Source of the DNA: Agromyces lapidis
Lineage (GTDB): Bacteria; Actinomycetota; Actinomycetes; Actinomycetales; Microbacteriaceae
DNA: 64,000 bases
Direction of reading: 5' to 3'
NCBI RefSeq assembly: GCF_009749405.1
Contig: NZ_WBIQ01000001.1
Location: forward strand, 186,001 to 250,000
Each line of letters opens with the position of its first letter. The stretch's first letter is position 1. The translations under genes and the position numbers were made by a program. The notes under the pieces are model-generated. The model saw only the letters and a list, made by a program, of their open reading frames with translations. It was not told the DNA's origin and did not search any database. Shown here in pieces: positions 49,674 to 58,315 of this stretch.

Positions 49674-51353
49674 TCAGCGGGAGTTCACCCGGATGATCTC
49701 CTCCTGGTACGGCGCGATCACCGTGCCCGAGATGCGGCAGTCGAGGAGGAGGAAGGGGCGCTCCGTGGCGGGGCGTGCGGCCCAGGCCGCGAGCGCGTCG
49801 AGGTCGCCGAGCCTGCGCACGACGATGCCCTCGGCGCCGAACGCGGCCGCAGCCGCGGCGAAGTCGGCCTCGGGAATGAGCATCGGCGCCTCGGCGAGGC
49901 CCTTGAGCCCGTAGAGGTTCACCTCGGCGCCGTAGGCCGCGTCGTTCCAGATCACGGCGACGCCGCGCCCGCCCGCGGTGCGCACCGCGGTCTCGAGGTC
50001 GGCGAGGGCCATCAGGCCGCCGCCGTCGCCGCTCGTCAGCACGATGGTCGAGTCGGGCTTGGCCGCGGCGGCCCCCGCGACGCTCGGGAACCCCTGGCCG
50101 ATCGACTGGAACGCCGTGCCGACCATCATCATGCGGTCGGGCGAGGCCACCGGCCAGTACATGTTCGCCCAGCCGATGAAGTGGCCGCCGTCCGAGACGA
50201 CGACCCGGTCTTCGGGGAGGAGCTCGGCGACCCGCAGCGCGACGGCGCGCGGGTCGAGGCGGCCGTCGTCGGCGAGCCCGTCGGCACGCTCGGGCGCGGG
50301 GTAGGCGCGAAGCGCCGCCACGTCGACGCGCTCGCGCCAGCCCGACGGGGTGGCACCGGTCCCGGCGAGCTCGGCGACGAGCGCGCGAGCCACGACCGCG
50401 GCGTCGCCACGGAGGTAGCCGCCGACGTGCGGGTGCGTCGCGGCCGGGGCGACGTCGACCTGGAACACCCGGGTGCCCGGCGCGAAGAGGTCGCCGAATC
50501 GCATCGTGAACTGGTTGAGCGAGGCGCCGAACACGACCGCGACGTCGGCCTCGCGCACGAGCTCCATCGCGCCCTCGGCGCCGAATCCGCCCGTCACGCC
50601 GAGGTCGTGGCGCGAGTCGGGGAAGACGCCCCGGCCGAGCGCCGTCGACGCGGTGATCGCACCGGTCGCCGTGGCGAGCTCGCCGAGCGCCTCGCCCGCG
50701 TCGGCGAGCCAGGCGCCGCGGCCCGCGAGCAGGAACGGCCGGCTCGCGCCCGCGAGGGCGGCGACGAGCTCGGTGAGCACGCCCGTCGAGAACTCGCCGG
50801 TGGGCGTGAGCGGTGCGGGATGCCGCGGTGCGGGCGCCTCGACGAACGCCCCGGCCTCGGCCGCGGCGACGTCGTAGGGCAGTGCCAGTACGACCGGCAC
50901 GCGGTAGCTCAGCGCGTGCTCGATCGCGATGACCGTCGTGGCCGAGGCATCCGTGCGCCCGACCGTGTAGGTGCGCGCGCCGACCGCCGACGCGAGGGCG
51001 ATCTGGTCGACGTCCCACGGGCGACGGCCCGAGGTGGGCTCGTCGCCGACGACGAGCACGAGCGGCACGCGGGCCTGCGCCGCCTCGGCGAGCGAGGTCA
51101 GCGTGTTCGTGAAGCCCGCACCGTAGGTCGAGGTGGCGGCCGCGAGCCGCTTCGAGGCGCGATAGTGCGCGTCGGCGGCCACGACGCCGCCCGCCTCGTG
51201 CCGCACCGCGGTGAACGCGGCATCCGTCTCGCGTTCGAGCGCGTCGAGGAAGTAGGCGTTGCCGTTGCCCATCACGCCGAAGACGTGGTCGACGTGGGCG
51301 GCGAGGGTGCGCGCGACGTGGGCGGCGACGGTGGTGTTCGAGGGTGCGGGCAT
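49674..51353 (-). CDS. ThDP-dependent 2-oxo acid decarboxylase-like enzyme (benzoylformate/phenylpyruvate decarboxylase or ALS-like)
   Basis: 559 residues, three-domain ThDP fold. The cofactor-activating Glu53 is in FTAVRHEAGGVVAADAHYRAS. The middle domain (about 190-330) includes FLLAGRGAWLADA. The ThDP/Mg motif is VLTSGDGGGLMALADLETAVR followed by VAVIWNDAAYG. HPTRFGD-type sequences (MRFGDLFAPGTRVFQVDV) are also seen. The substrate cannot be fixed. Beside the homoprotocatechuate cluster, decarboxylation of 4-hydroxyphenylpyruvate-like 2-oxo acids toward arylacetaldehydes is attractive but inferred. SD GAAAGG precedes ATG 51353. Confidence 0.85.
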   Translation of the reverse strand: MPAPSNTTVAAHVARTLAAHVDHVFGVMGNGNAYFLDALERETDAAFTAVRHEAGGVVAADAHYRASKRLAAATSTYGAGFTNTLTSLAEAAQARVPLVLVVGDEPTSGRRPWDVDQIALASAVGARTYTVGRTDASATTVIAIEHALSYRVPVVLALPYDVAAAEAGAFVEAPAPRHPAPLTPTGEFSTGVLTELVAALAGASRPFLLAGRGAWLADAGEALGELATATGAITASTALGRGVFPDSRHDLGVTGGFGAEGAMELVREADVAVVFGASLNQFTMRFGDLFAPGTRVFQVDVAPAATHPHVGGYLRGDAAVVARALVAELAGTGATPSGWRERVDVAALRAYPAPERADGLADDGRLDPRAVALRVAELLPEDRVVVSDGGHFIGWANMYWPVASPDRMMMVGTAFQSIGQGFPSVAGAAAAKPDSTIVLTSGDGGGLMALADLETAVRTAGGRGVAVIWNDAAYGAEVNLYGLKGLAEAPMLIPEADFAAAAAAFGAEGIVVRRLGDLDALAAWAARPATERPFLLLDCRISGTVIAPYQEEIIRVNSR

Positions 51354-51498
51354 GGCGAAGCCTTTCGAGACGATGACGGATGAGGTGGATTCCGTATGTG
51401 TCTCGCGGCAGGGGCCCGCTTCGTGCCCATTTTTCGAGCACCGGCGCGGTGTCGATCGCTGATCGCTGCACGCCTGGACGAGGTCGAGTATACGACGA

Positions 51499-51537
51499 GG
51501 GCGGGGCCCGTCCGCATCACGCGAACGGGCCCCGCCC
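51499..51537 (-). terminator. Hairpin terminator after the phosphoesterase gene
   Basis: A 13-bp stem, GGGCGGGGCCCGT (51499-51511) with 51525-51537, loop of 13 nt, just past the stop codon of the minus-strand gene. The rest of the 190-bp gap holds nothing recognisable except the start region of the ThDP enzyme. Confidence 0.8.
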
Positions 51538-51543
51538 CTGCAC

Positions 51544-52749
51544 TCAGATCCGCTCCTGCTTCGGGGCCAGCGGCGTCGGCTCCATCGGCTGGTCGTTCGC
51601 GGTGAGGTCGATGCCGAGGTCGCGGGCGTAGACCACGCGGGTGGCGACCGTCACGTCGTCGCCGGCCTCGGTGAGCTCGAAGACGCGGCCGCCGCGCATG
51701 CGGTTGCGCGCGGCGCCCGGCAGCCCGTAGGCGCCGAAGCCCGTGCCGGGGGCGTAGCCGAGCAGCACGCCGTAGTAGTCGCCGACGTAGTCGTTCACGT
51801 GGTCGTGGCCGACGAAGACGCCCTTGACGTCGCCGCGCTCGAGGATCGCGTTGTACATGCCCGAGTTGATGGGGCCGGGGCACTCGTCCTCGTTGCGCTC
51901 GCCGACGATGCCGTGGCGGGCCTTGCCGCGCGCGGCGTCGGCCGCGCCGCGGGTGTCGACGCCGCCCCACCACATGAACCGGTGCTCCCACAGCGCGATG
52001 TGGATGAACATGAGACCCGGGAGCTTCCGCCCGAGCTTCTGCTCGAGCTGCTGCGACTCCTCGCGGTACCAGGCGACCTGGTCCATGCGCAGCCAGTCCC
52101 AGGTCGGGTAGCCCGCGAAGTCCTGCCCGTTGATCGAGCCCGGTGCGTAGCGGCCCGAGTCGAGCAGCCACAGCGCGAAGGCGTCGCGGTTCTTCTTCGC
52201 CGAGGAGGCGACCGGCACGATCGTGTTGCCCGTGCCGGTGACGCCCGCGATGTTCGCGGCGTTCATGTTGTAGTCGTACGAGCGGTAGAACTCGAGCATC
52301 CCGGCCTCGTCGACGCCCGACTGCGGCAGCGAGTCCTCGTCGTGGTTGCCGTAGGTGACCGCCCACGGGATCTGCCGGCTCTCCATCGGCCAGACGACGT
52401 TGTTGATGGCCTGCTTCACGGCGAGGCGGGTCTCGCAGCCGCCTGTGATGACGTCGCCGTTGATGAGCACGAAGTCGGGCTGCTCCTGGTCGAGCGTCTT
52501 CTCGATCAGCTCGACCGTGCGGCGGTCGGTGCGCTCGTCGTCCTGGGTGTCGTTGAACTGCACCACCTTGAAGGTGCCGTCGCCGTGGAAGCGCAGCTTC
52601 GGGCCGTTCGCGCGCGGGCTGCCCGCGGGCGAGCGGCGCGGGGTCGCGGGTGCCGCGTTCGCGGCGCCGACGGGCAGCGCGGCGCCGACGGCGCCGAGCG
52701 CTCCGGCGGTGATCACGGCACGGCGGCTCACGGGAAGTCGGTCGGGCAT
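51544..52749 (-). CDS. Tat-exported metallophosphoesterase
   Basis: 401 residues. A twin-arginine signal (VSRRAVITAGALGAVGAALPVGAANA) predicts export as a folded enzyme. Calcineurin-like motifs are in order: VVQFNDTQDDE (DxH/D variant), LINGDVITGG, VTYGNHDEDS, FIHIALWEHRF (His) and VFVGHDHVNDYVG (GHDH). These coordinate a dinuclear metal centre. The closest idea is a purple-acid-type or Icc-like phosphodiesterase; the substrate is unknown. SD GAGGAG precedes ATG 52749; a longer in-frame reading to 52851 would displace the Tat signal. Confidence 0.91.
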   Translation of the reverse strand: MPDRLPVSRRAVITAGALGAVGAALPVGAANAAPATPRRSPAGSPRANGPKLRFHGDGTFKVVQFNDTQDDERTDRRTVELIEKTLDQEQPDFVLINGDVITGGCETRLAVKQAINNVVWPMESRQIPWAVTYGNHDEDSLPQSGVDEAGMLEFYRSYDYNMNAANIAGVTGTGNTIVPVASSAKKNRDAFALWLLDSGRYAPGSINGQDFAGYPTWDWLRMDQVAWYREESQQLEQKLGRKLPGLMFIHIALWEHRFMWWGGVDTRGAADAARGKARHGIVGERNEDECPGPINSGMYNAILERGDVKGVFVGHDHVNDYVGDYYGVLLGYAPGTGFGAYGLPGAARNRMRGGRVFELTEAGDDVTVATRVVYARDLGIDLTANDQPMEPTPLAPKQERI

Positions 52750-52853
52750 GTCAGGTCTCCTCTTCGTCGGGCGACGTTCGCCGGTGCGACGGTAGGGCGG
52801 CCGGATGTCTCGGGTGCGACCTGCGGGTGAACGGACGCCCCGTGCCGCCACGG

Positions 52854-52859
52854 CATGAT
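52854..52859 (+). promoter_or_regulatory. -10-like box CATGAT, leaderless-type
   Basis: CATGAT is followed by 6 nt and the ATG at 52866. Only the second and last bases match TANNNT strictly, so confidence is low. Confidence 0.3.
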
Positions 52860-52865
52860 GGATGC

Positions 52866-53171
52866 ATGAAGACCGTGCAGCTGCGCCGCTACCAGATCGT
52901 TCCCGGAGAGTACGAGGCGTTCGTCTCGTGGTTCGAGGAGAAGATGCCCCCGGTGCGCCGCGCGACGGGCTTCGAGGTGGAGTTCGCCTACGGCGTGCCC
53001 GAGGCGAACGAGTTCGTGTGGGCGGTCAGCGTGCCCGGTGACCGGGCCGAGTTCGAGCGCGTCGAGGCGGCCTACGTCGTCTCGCCCGAGCGTGCGGCCG
53101 TGTTCGAGGGCCTTCCCGAGCGCATCGCGTCGAAGGAGATCTCCTACGTCGAGGGCGTCCGGGTCGGCTGA
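52866..53171 (+). CDS. NIPSNAP/dimeric alpha-beta barrel family protein
   Basis: 101 residues. VQLRRYQIVPGEYEAFVSWFEEKMPPVRRATGFEVEFAYGVPEANEFVWAVSVPGD has the NIPSNAP pattern: an RxY-x5-G-x3-F opening and a VW-x-V strand. These small ferredoxin-like barrels are usually dimers of unknown catalytic role. The last 28 bp overlap the convergent VanZ gene. The ATG at 52866 is chosen over an upstream in-frame start at 52827 because of the -10-like box. Confidence 0.75.
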   Translation: MKTVQLRRYQIVPGEYEAFVSWFEEKMPPVRRATGFEVEFAYGVPEANEFVWAVSVPGDRAEFERVEAAYVVSPERAAVFEGLPERIASKEISYVEGVRVG

Positions 53172-54217
53172 ACGTCGTCGGCGGGAGCCTCGGGCACCCG
53201 CGCGCGTGCCTCCATGCCGGCCGCGGCCTGCGCGAGACCGCGGTGGCCCCGACTCGTGAACGCGACGACGAGGCTCGCCACCGCGAGCACATTCGCGAGG
53301 AGGCTCCAAGGCTCGGGGAGGAGCTGCAGCAGCCCGTATCCGCCGACCCCGGCGGCGAACCGCACGAGTCGCCAGAGCGCGCGGGGGCGTCGAGTCTCGA
53401 CGGCGCCGATCAGCACGGCGCGCTCGCCGAGGGTGACCCCGCCGGCGAAGACGGAGACCGCCTGCGCCGCGATCATGAGGAGGGTCGCGGCGAGCGACAC
53501 CGCATTCGAGGCCTCGAGCACCGTCTCCCGTCCGACGAGCAGGAGGAGCGCGGTGTTCGCGAGCACCGACAGGGTGACCGATCCCACCCAGAGCACGACG
53601 AGATCGGCCGTCATCGCCAGCAGCCGGCGTCCGACCGAGACGGCGCCGGTCGTGGCATCCTGCCTCGCCGACCCGCGACCGCGCCTGAGCACGGCGAGGG
53701 CCGCGAGCGAGCCCAGCACCGCGCCGATCGTGTTGGTCATGAGGTCGCCCGTGTCGAACAGGCGATATGCGCAGGGATAGAGCCCCCAGACGCCGGTGAG
53801 CTGGGTGAGCTCGATCCCGAGCGAGACGAGCGCACCTGCGATCGTCGCGACGACGACGCCGCGGTCGAACAGCGCGCGCACGAAGAAGCCGAGCGGCACG
53901 AACAGCACGATGTTCAGCACCAGCTGCTGGAACGCGACGTTGCGCAGCAGCGAGCCGCCGTCCTCCGACTGCAGCCGCACGATGTCGGCGATCTCGGCGA
54001 ACGGGTCGAGCACGACGCCCGCGCACGCGAAGTCGGAGTCGGGCAGGGGCAGCAGGGTGTAAGCCCAGAGCCCGAGCAGGTAGAAGCCGAGCGCGATCCA
54101 TGCGAGGAACCGCGCCGTCGAGAAGCCGCCGTGCCGACGGTAGCTCAGGGCCACGAGCGGCACGAACACGACGGTGAGTGCGACGGTGCCGAAGACGACG
54201 GCGATGACTCCCGGCAT
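53144..54217 (-). CDS. VanZ-like membrane protein fused to an RDD domain
   Basis: 357 residues. The first half has VanZ-like helices (FLAWIALGFYLLGLWAYTLLPLP, NIVLFVPLGFFVRALF, SLGIELTQL, DLMTNTIGAVLGSLAAL, the last being diagnostic). The second half is an RDD domain starting at VGRRLLAMTADLVVLWVGSV. A hydrophilic tail follows residue 330. The start at 54217 is uncertain. A GTG at 54229 lies 8 nt after TAGACT and would suit a near-leaderless transcript. VanZ proteins were named for teicoplanin resistance, but most chromosomal copies have unknown roles. Confidence 0.85.
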   Translation of the reverse strand: MPGVIAVVFGTVALTVVFVPLVALSYRRHGGFSTARFLAWIALGFYLLGLWAYTLLPLPDSDFACAGVVLDPFAEIADIVRLQSEDGGSLLRNVAFQQLVLNIVLFVPLGFFVRALFDRGVVVATIAGALVSLGIELTQLTGVWGLYPCAYRLFDTGDLMTNTIGAVLGSLAALAVLRRGRGSARQDATTGAVSVGRRLLAMTADLVVLWVGSVTLSVLANTALLLLVGRETVLEASNAVSLAATLLMIAAQAVSVFAGGVTLGERAVLIGAVETRRPRALWRLVRFAAGVGGYGLLQLLPEPWSLLANVLAVASLVVAFTSRGHRGLAQAAAGMEARARVPEAPADDVQPTRTPST

Positions 54218-54435
54218 GATGCGATCCACGTGACAGCAGTCTACGGACCCGCGCCGTCGCCGCGCCGTCCCGCTTCGGCGCATCCGTTCGACGTGACGTA
54301 CAACAACCTCGAATGAATGTCTAGGTATGATCGAGACATCCCCGGAAAGAATGCGGCCAGCGCTGCCCACCGGCAGACGCGGTCGCACGACCCTGGTCGA
54401 CGACGCCCACGTCCGCTCGGCCGAGAAGGAAGAAC

Positions 54436-55929
54436 GTGAGCCACGAGTTCGACGCCCGCCGTGCCGAATGGATCGCCAAGGAAGAGCTCGCCGAGCGGAT
54501 GATTCCGCTGATCGGCGGCCTGTACCGAGACCACGGGGTGGTGACGTCGATCCACGGACGACGGCTCATCAACCGTTCAGCGGTCGAACTGCTGAAGGCG
54601 CACCGCTTCGCCCGCCAGGCCGGTGACGTCGAGCTCGACCTCGTCGACACCATGCGCGTGCTCGAGGTGCTGCGCGAGATCGCGCCCGGCCCCGCCTCGG
54701 TCGACGTCGCCCGCATCGTGAGCCGCTACGCCGACGCCGTCGGCGAGGGCGACGCGCGCGAGCTCGTCGACTTCGTGCGCGCCGAGCTGGCCCCGGTCAT
54801 CGCCGAGGCGGGAGCCCCCGAGGCATCCGGCACCGACGTGGTGCTCTACGGCTTCGGCCGCATCGGGCGGCTCCTCGCCCGCATCCTCATCGCGCACACG
54901 GGCGGCGGCCAGGGCCTGCGGCTGCGTGCCGTCGTCGTGCGCAAGGGTGCCGAGAACGACCTCGTGAAGCGCGCGAGCCTGCTCCGCCGCGACTCGGTGC
55001 ACGGCCCCTTCGCCGGCACCATCGAGGTCGACGAAGCGGCGAACACGATCCTCGCGAACGGCACGCTGATCCAGGTCATCTACTCCGACGACCCGGCCAC
55101 GATCGACTACACCGCCTACGGCATCGACAACGCGATCGTCGTCGACAACACGGGCCGCTGGCGCGACGAGGCCGGCCTCAGCCAGCACCTGCAGTCGAAG
55201 GGCGTCGCACGGGTGCTCCTCACCGCCCCGGGCAAGGGCGCGATCAAGAACATCGTGCACGGCATCAACACCGACGACATCACGGCCGCCGACCGCATCC
55301 TGTCGGCCGCCTCCTGCACCACGAACGCGATCACCCCGGTGCTGAAGGCCGTCGACGACGCGTACGGCGTCGTGCGCGGTCACGTCGAGACGGTGCACTC
55401 GTTCACCAACGACCAGAACCTCATCGACAACTTCCACAAGGGCGACCGCCGCGGCCGCTCGGCGGTGCTCAACATGGTCATCGCCGAGACGGGCGCCGCG
55501 AAGGCCGTGTCGAAGGCGCTGCCCGCGCTCGAGGGCAAGCTCACCGGTTCCGCGATCCGAGTGCCCACGCCCGACGTGTCGCTCGCGATCCTCAACCTGC
55601 AGTTCGAGCGCCCCGCGACGAAGGCCGAACTCAACAAGTTCCTGCGCCAGACCTCGCTCACCTCGCCGCTGCGCCAGCAGATCGACTACATCGAGTCGCC
55701 CGAGGTGGTCTCGACCGACTTCGTCGGCTCGAACCGCGCCGGCATCGTCGACGGTCTCGCGACCATCGCCGACGGCACCGACGCCGTGCTCTACGTCTGG
55801 TACGACAACGAGTACGGCTACTCATGCCAGGTCGTGCGGGTCATCGAGGCGATGGCGGGCACCCACCCCGTCGTGCTGCCCGAGCGCCAGCCCGTCGTGC
55901 TCGCGCGCGAGCCCGAGCCGGTCGCCTGA
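54436..55929 (+). CDS. gap: Glyceraldehyde-3-phosphate dehydrogenase, long (GapB-type) form
   Basis: 497 residues against about 335 for glycolytic GAPDH. Residues 1-130 are an extra helical N-terminal region (EWIAKEELAERMIPLIGGLYRDHGVVTSIHGRRL). The Rossmann fold then begins at VVLYGFGRIGRLLARIL, catalytic Cys294 is in SAASCTTNAITPVLKAVDD and the end is WYDNEYGYSCQVVRVIE. This long form corresponds to corynebacterial GapB/GapX-type enzymes, which work mainly in gluconeogenesis with NADP. Co-presence of pckG and acs in this window fits that role. The GTG start at 54436 has SD GAAGGAAG. Confidence 0.94.
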   Translation: MSHEFDARRAEWIAKEELAERMIPLIGGLYRDHGVVTSIHGRRLINRSAVELLKAHRFARQAGDVELDLVDTMRVLEVLREIAPGPASVDVARIVSRYADAVGEGDARELVDFVRAELAPVIAEAGAPEASGTDVVLYGFGRIGRLLARILIAHTGGGQGLRLRAVVVRKGAENDLVKRASLLRRDSVHGPFAGTIEVDEAANTILANGTLIQVIYSDDPATIDYTAYGIDNAIVVDNTGRWRDEAGLSQHLQSKGVARVLLTAPGKGAIKNIVHGINTDDITAADRILSAASCTTNAITPVLKAVDDAYGVVRGHVETVHSFTNDQNLIDNFHKGDRRGRSAVLNMVIAETGAAKAVSKALPALEGKLTGSAIRVPTPDVSLAILNLQFERPATKAELNKFLRQTSLTSPLRQQIDYIESPEVVSTDFVGSNRAGIVDGLATIADGTDAVLYVWYDNEYGYSCQVVRVIEAMAGTHPVVLPERQPVVLAREPEPVA

Positions 55930-55948
55930 GCTCGCTTGCAGAACAAGA

Positions 55949-55986
55949 CGGATGCCCCGTGCGCACGCCTGCGCACGGGGCATCCG
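55949..55986. terminator. Hairpin terminator after GAPDH
   Basis: A 17-bp stem, arms 55949-55965 and 55970-55986, loop CGCC, built around CGGATGCCCCGTGCGCA. Confidence 0.9.
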
Positions 55987-55997
55987 CCGTACTGAGA

Positions 55998-56013
55998 CCA
56001 AGCGAGCGCTTGG
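55998..56013. promoter_or_regulatory. TetR-type operator CCAAGCG-AG-CGCTTGG upstream of the thiolase
   Basis: Perfect 7-bp arms. The site covers the expected -35 position of the promoter whose -10 is at 56021. The form resembles operators of TetR-family repressors of acyl-CoA catabolism. No TetR gene is adjacent, so the regulator must lie elsewhere. Confidence 0.65.
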
Positions 56014-56020
56014 CTGGTCG

Positions 56021-56026
56021 TAGGCT
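56021..56026 (+). promoter_or_regulatory. -10 box TAGGCT, leaderless-type, for the thiolase gene
   Basis: TAGGCT is followed by GGAGCC and the ATG at 56033. The GGAG is too close to the start to act as SD. Confidence 0.5.
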
Positions 56027-56032
56027 GGAGCC

Positions 56033-57208
56033 ATGAGCACTGAAGCCGTCATCGTCGACGTCGTCCGCACCCCCGTCGGGCGCGGCAAGCCCGGAGGGCT
56101 CCTGTCCGCCGTCCACCCCGTCGATCTCCTCGCGGGCGTGCTCGACGCGCTCGTGAACCGCAACGACCTCGACCCGGCCCTGATCGACGACGTGATCGGG
56201 GGCTGCGTCAGCCAGATCGGCGAGCAGAGCTACAACCTCACCCGCAACGCGGTGCTCGCCGCGGGCTTCCCCGAGCACGTGCCCGGCACGACGATCGACC
56301 GGCAGTGCGGCTCGAGCCAGCAGGCCGCGACGTTCGCCGCGCAGGCGGTGCTCGCGGGCCAGGCCGACATCGTGATCGCCTGCGGGGTCGAGTCGATGAG
56401 CCGGGTGCCGCTCGGCTCGAGCGCCGCAGGAGCCGACCCGTACGGCTCGCGCATCCGCGCCCGCTACCCCGAGGGGCTCGTGAACCAGGGCGTCTCCGCC
56501 GAGCTCATCGCGGCGAAGTGGGGCTTCGCCCGCGACGAGCTCGACGCCTTCGCCGCGCGCTCGCACGAGCTCGCGGCGGCGGCGCACGCCTCGGGCGCGT
56601 TCGCGAGCGAGTTCGTGCCGGTGCCCGGCGTCGAGGCACTCGCCGACGAGACGGTGCGCCCCGGCACCTCGGTCGGGTCGCTCGCGGGCCTGAACCCGGC
56701 GTTCCGCACCGACCGGCTCGCCGAGCGGTTTCCCGAGCTCGACTGGCGCATCACGCCCGGCAACTCATCGCCGCTCACCGATGGCGCCTCGGCCGCGCTC
56801 ATCATGAGCGCGTCGAAGGCCGAGCAGCTCGGGCTCACCCCGCGCGCGCGCTTCCGCTCGTTCTCGGTGGTCGGCAGCGACCCGCTGTACATGCTCACGG
56901 GCGTCATCCCGGCGACGGCGAAGGTGCTCGAGCGCGCCGGACTCACGCACGACGACATCGACGCGTACGAGGTCAACGAGGCGTTCGCATCAGTTCCTCT
57001 CGCCTGGCTCGCCGACACCGGGGCGGATCCCGCGAAGCTCAACCCGCGCGGCGGGGCGATCGCGCTCGGGCACGCGCTCGGCTCGTCGGGCACGCGCCTG
57101 CTCACGACCCTCGTCAACCAGCTCGAGGCGACCGGCGGCCGCTACGGCCTGCAGACGATGTGCGAGGGCGGCGGCATGGCGAACGCCACCGTCATCGAAC
57201 GGATCTGA
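56033..57208 (+). CDS. fadA: Acetyl-CoA C-acyltransferase (thiolase)
   Basis: 391 residues. Thiolytic cleavage of 3-oxoacyl-CoA (or the reverse). Nucleophile Cys92 is in [11 protein letters not shown], His347 is in [14 protein letters not shown] and Cys377 is in [21 protein letters not shown] precedes. The broad degradative type is more likely than AtoB. An SDR of HSD10 type follows 116 bp downstream, consistent with a beta-oxidation-like pair under the upstream palindrome. In the gap a short direct repeat (GAGCGTCGCCG) at about 57230-57260 is the only feature. Confidence 0.93.
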   Translation: MSTEAVIVDVVRTPVGRGKPGGLLSAVHPVDLLAGVLDALVNRNDLDPALIDDVIGGCVSQIGEQSYNLTRNAVLAAGFPEHVPGTTIDRQCGSSQQAATFAAQAVLAGQADIVIACGVESMSRVPLGSSAAGADPYGSRIRARYPEGLVNQGVSAELIAAKWGFARDELDAFAARSHELAAAAHASGAFASEFVPVPGVEALADETVRPGTSVGSLAGLNPAFRTDRLAERFPELDWRITPGNSSPLTDGASAALIMSASKAEQLGLTPRARFRSFSVVGSDPLYMLTGVIPATAKVLERAGLTHDDIDAYEVNEAFASVPLAWLADTGADPAKLNPRGGAIALGHALGSSGTRLLTTLVNQLEATGGRYGLQTMCEGGGMANATVIERI

Positions 57209-57324
57209 ACTCCCGCGTCTCACACCATCGAGCGTCGCCGTATCGACCGAGCGTCGCCGCGGCAGCGGAGACCTCGGGTTCCGACGGAAACGCTCGGCGA
57301 CCACACCAATCGAAAGGACAGCAG

Positions 57325-58113
57325 ATGGAACTCACCGGAGCATCGGCGCTCGTCACCGGAGGCGCCTCGGGACTCGGGCGCGCGACGGCACGCGCGCTCA
57401 TCGAGGGCGGCGCCGCCGTCGTGCTCGTCGACCTGCCCGGGCCGCGCGGCGAGGAGGCGGCGGCCGAACTCGGCGATCGCGCTCGCTTCGTCGCGGCCGA
57501 CGTCGCCAACGAGGCCGAGGTGCAGGCCGCGGTCGAGGCCGCCTCTGCGCTCGGGTCGCTGCGCGTCGCGGTGAACTGCGCCGGCATCGCGACCGGCAAC
57601 CGCACCGTCGGGCGCGAGGGCCCCGCCCCGCTCGACGTGTTCGAGCGTACGATCCGCGTGAATCTCATCGGCACGTTCAACGTGGCCCGTCTCGCGGCGG
57701 CCGCGATGGCGGCGACCGAGCCGTCGACGGGCAGCGTGCCTGGTGGACCCGAGACGCCCGAGCGCGGCGTCATCGTCAACACCGCCTCCGTCGCGGCCTT
57801 CGACGGGCAGATCGGCCAGGCCGCCTACTCGGCCTCGAAGGGCGGCGTCGCGGCCATGACCCTGCCGCTCGCGCGTGACCTCTCGAAGCTGCTGATCCGC
57901 GTCGTCACGATCGCCCCCGGCATCTTCGAGACGCCGATGATGGCCTCGATGGCGCAGGAGGTGCAGGACTCCCTCGCCGCCCAGATCCCGCACCCCTCGC
58001 GGTTCGGCTCGCCCGCCGAGTATGCCGCACTCGTGCGTTCGATCATCGCGAACCCGATGCTGAACGGCGAGACGATCCGGCTCGACGGCGCGATCCGGAT
58101 GGGGCCGAAGTAG
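57325..58113 (+). CDS. SDR family 3-hydroxyacyl-CoA dehydrogenase-like protein (HSD17B10 type)
   Basis: 262 residues. The cofactor motif TGGASGLG is at residues 12-19, the NCAGI strand near 90, the Ser around NTASVAAF, and catalytic Tyr168/Lys172 in YSASK. The insertion around [27 protein letters not shown] and [30 protein letters not shown] identify the HSD10-like group, which oxidises 3-hydroxyacyl-CoA. SD GAAAGGA precedes ATG 57325. It forms an operon-like pair with the thiolase gene. Confidence 0.9.
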   Translation: MELTGASALVTGGASGLGRATARALIEGGAAVVLVDLPGPRGEEAAAELGDRARFVAADVANEAEVQAAVEAASALGSLRVAVNCAGIATGNRTVGREGPAPLDVFERTIRVNLIGTFNVARLAAAAMAATEPSTGSVPGGPETPERGVIVNTASVAAFDGQIGQAAYSASKGGVAAMTLPLARDLSKLLIRVVTIAPGIFETPMMASMAQEVQDSLAAQIPHPSRFGSPAEYAALVRSIIANPMLNGETIRLDGAIRMGPK

Positions 58114-58244
58114 GCGCCTCCGACGGTGCGGGCCGTCACGCGCCGACGAGTCGCAGGAGGATTCGCGCGACACGCGGGCGCCCGCACGTCCGAGGCGGTC
58201 TCATCCTGCGACCCGTCGTGGGCTCGGCCGCCGGCTGAACGAAC

Positions 58245-58292
58245 GGATGCCTCGGGGCCGACGATCGATCGATCGCCGGCCCCGAGGCATCC
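58245..58292. terminator. Bidirectional hairpin terminator
   Basis: A 16-bp stem, GGATGCCTCGGGGCCG (58245-58260) with 58277-58292, loop rich in GATC repeats. It lies between the convergent SDR and HAAS genes. Confidence 0.88.
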
Positions 58293-58315
58293 ACGGTTCG
58301 AACGCCGGGCTGCGC

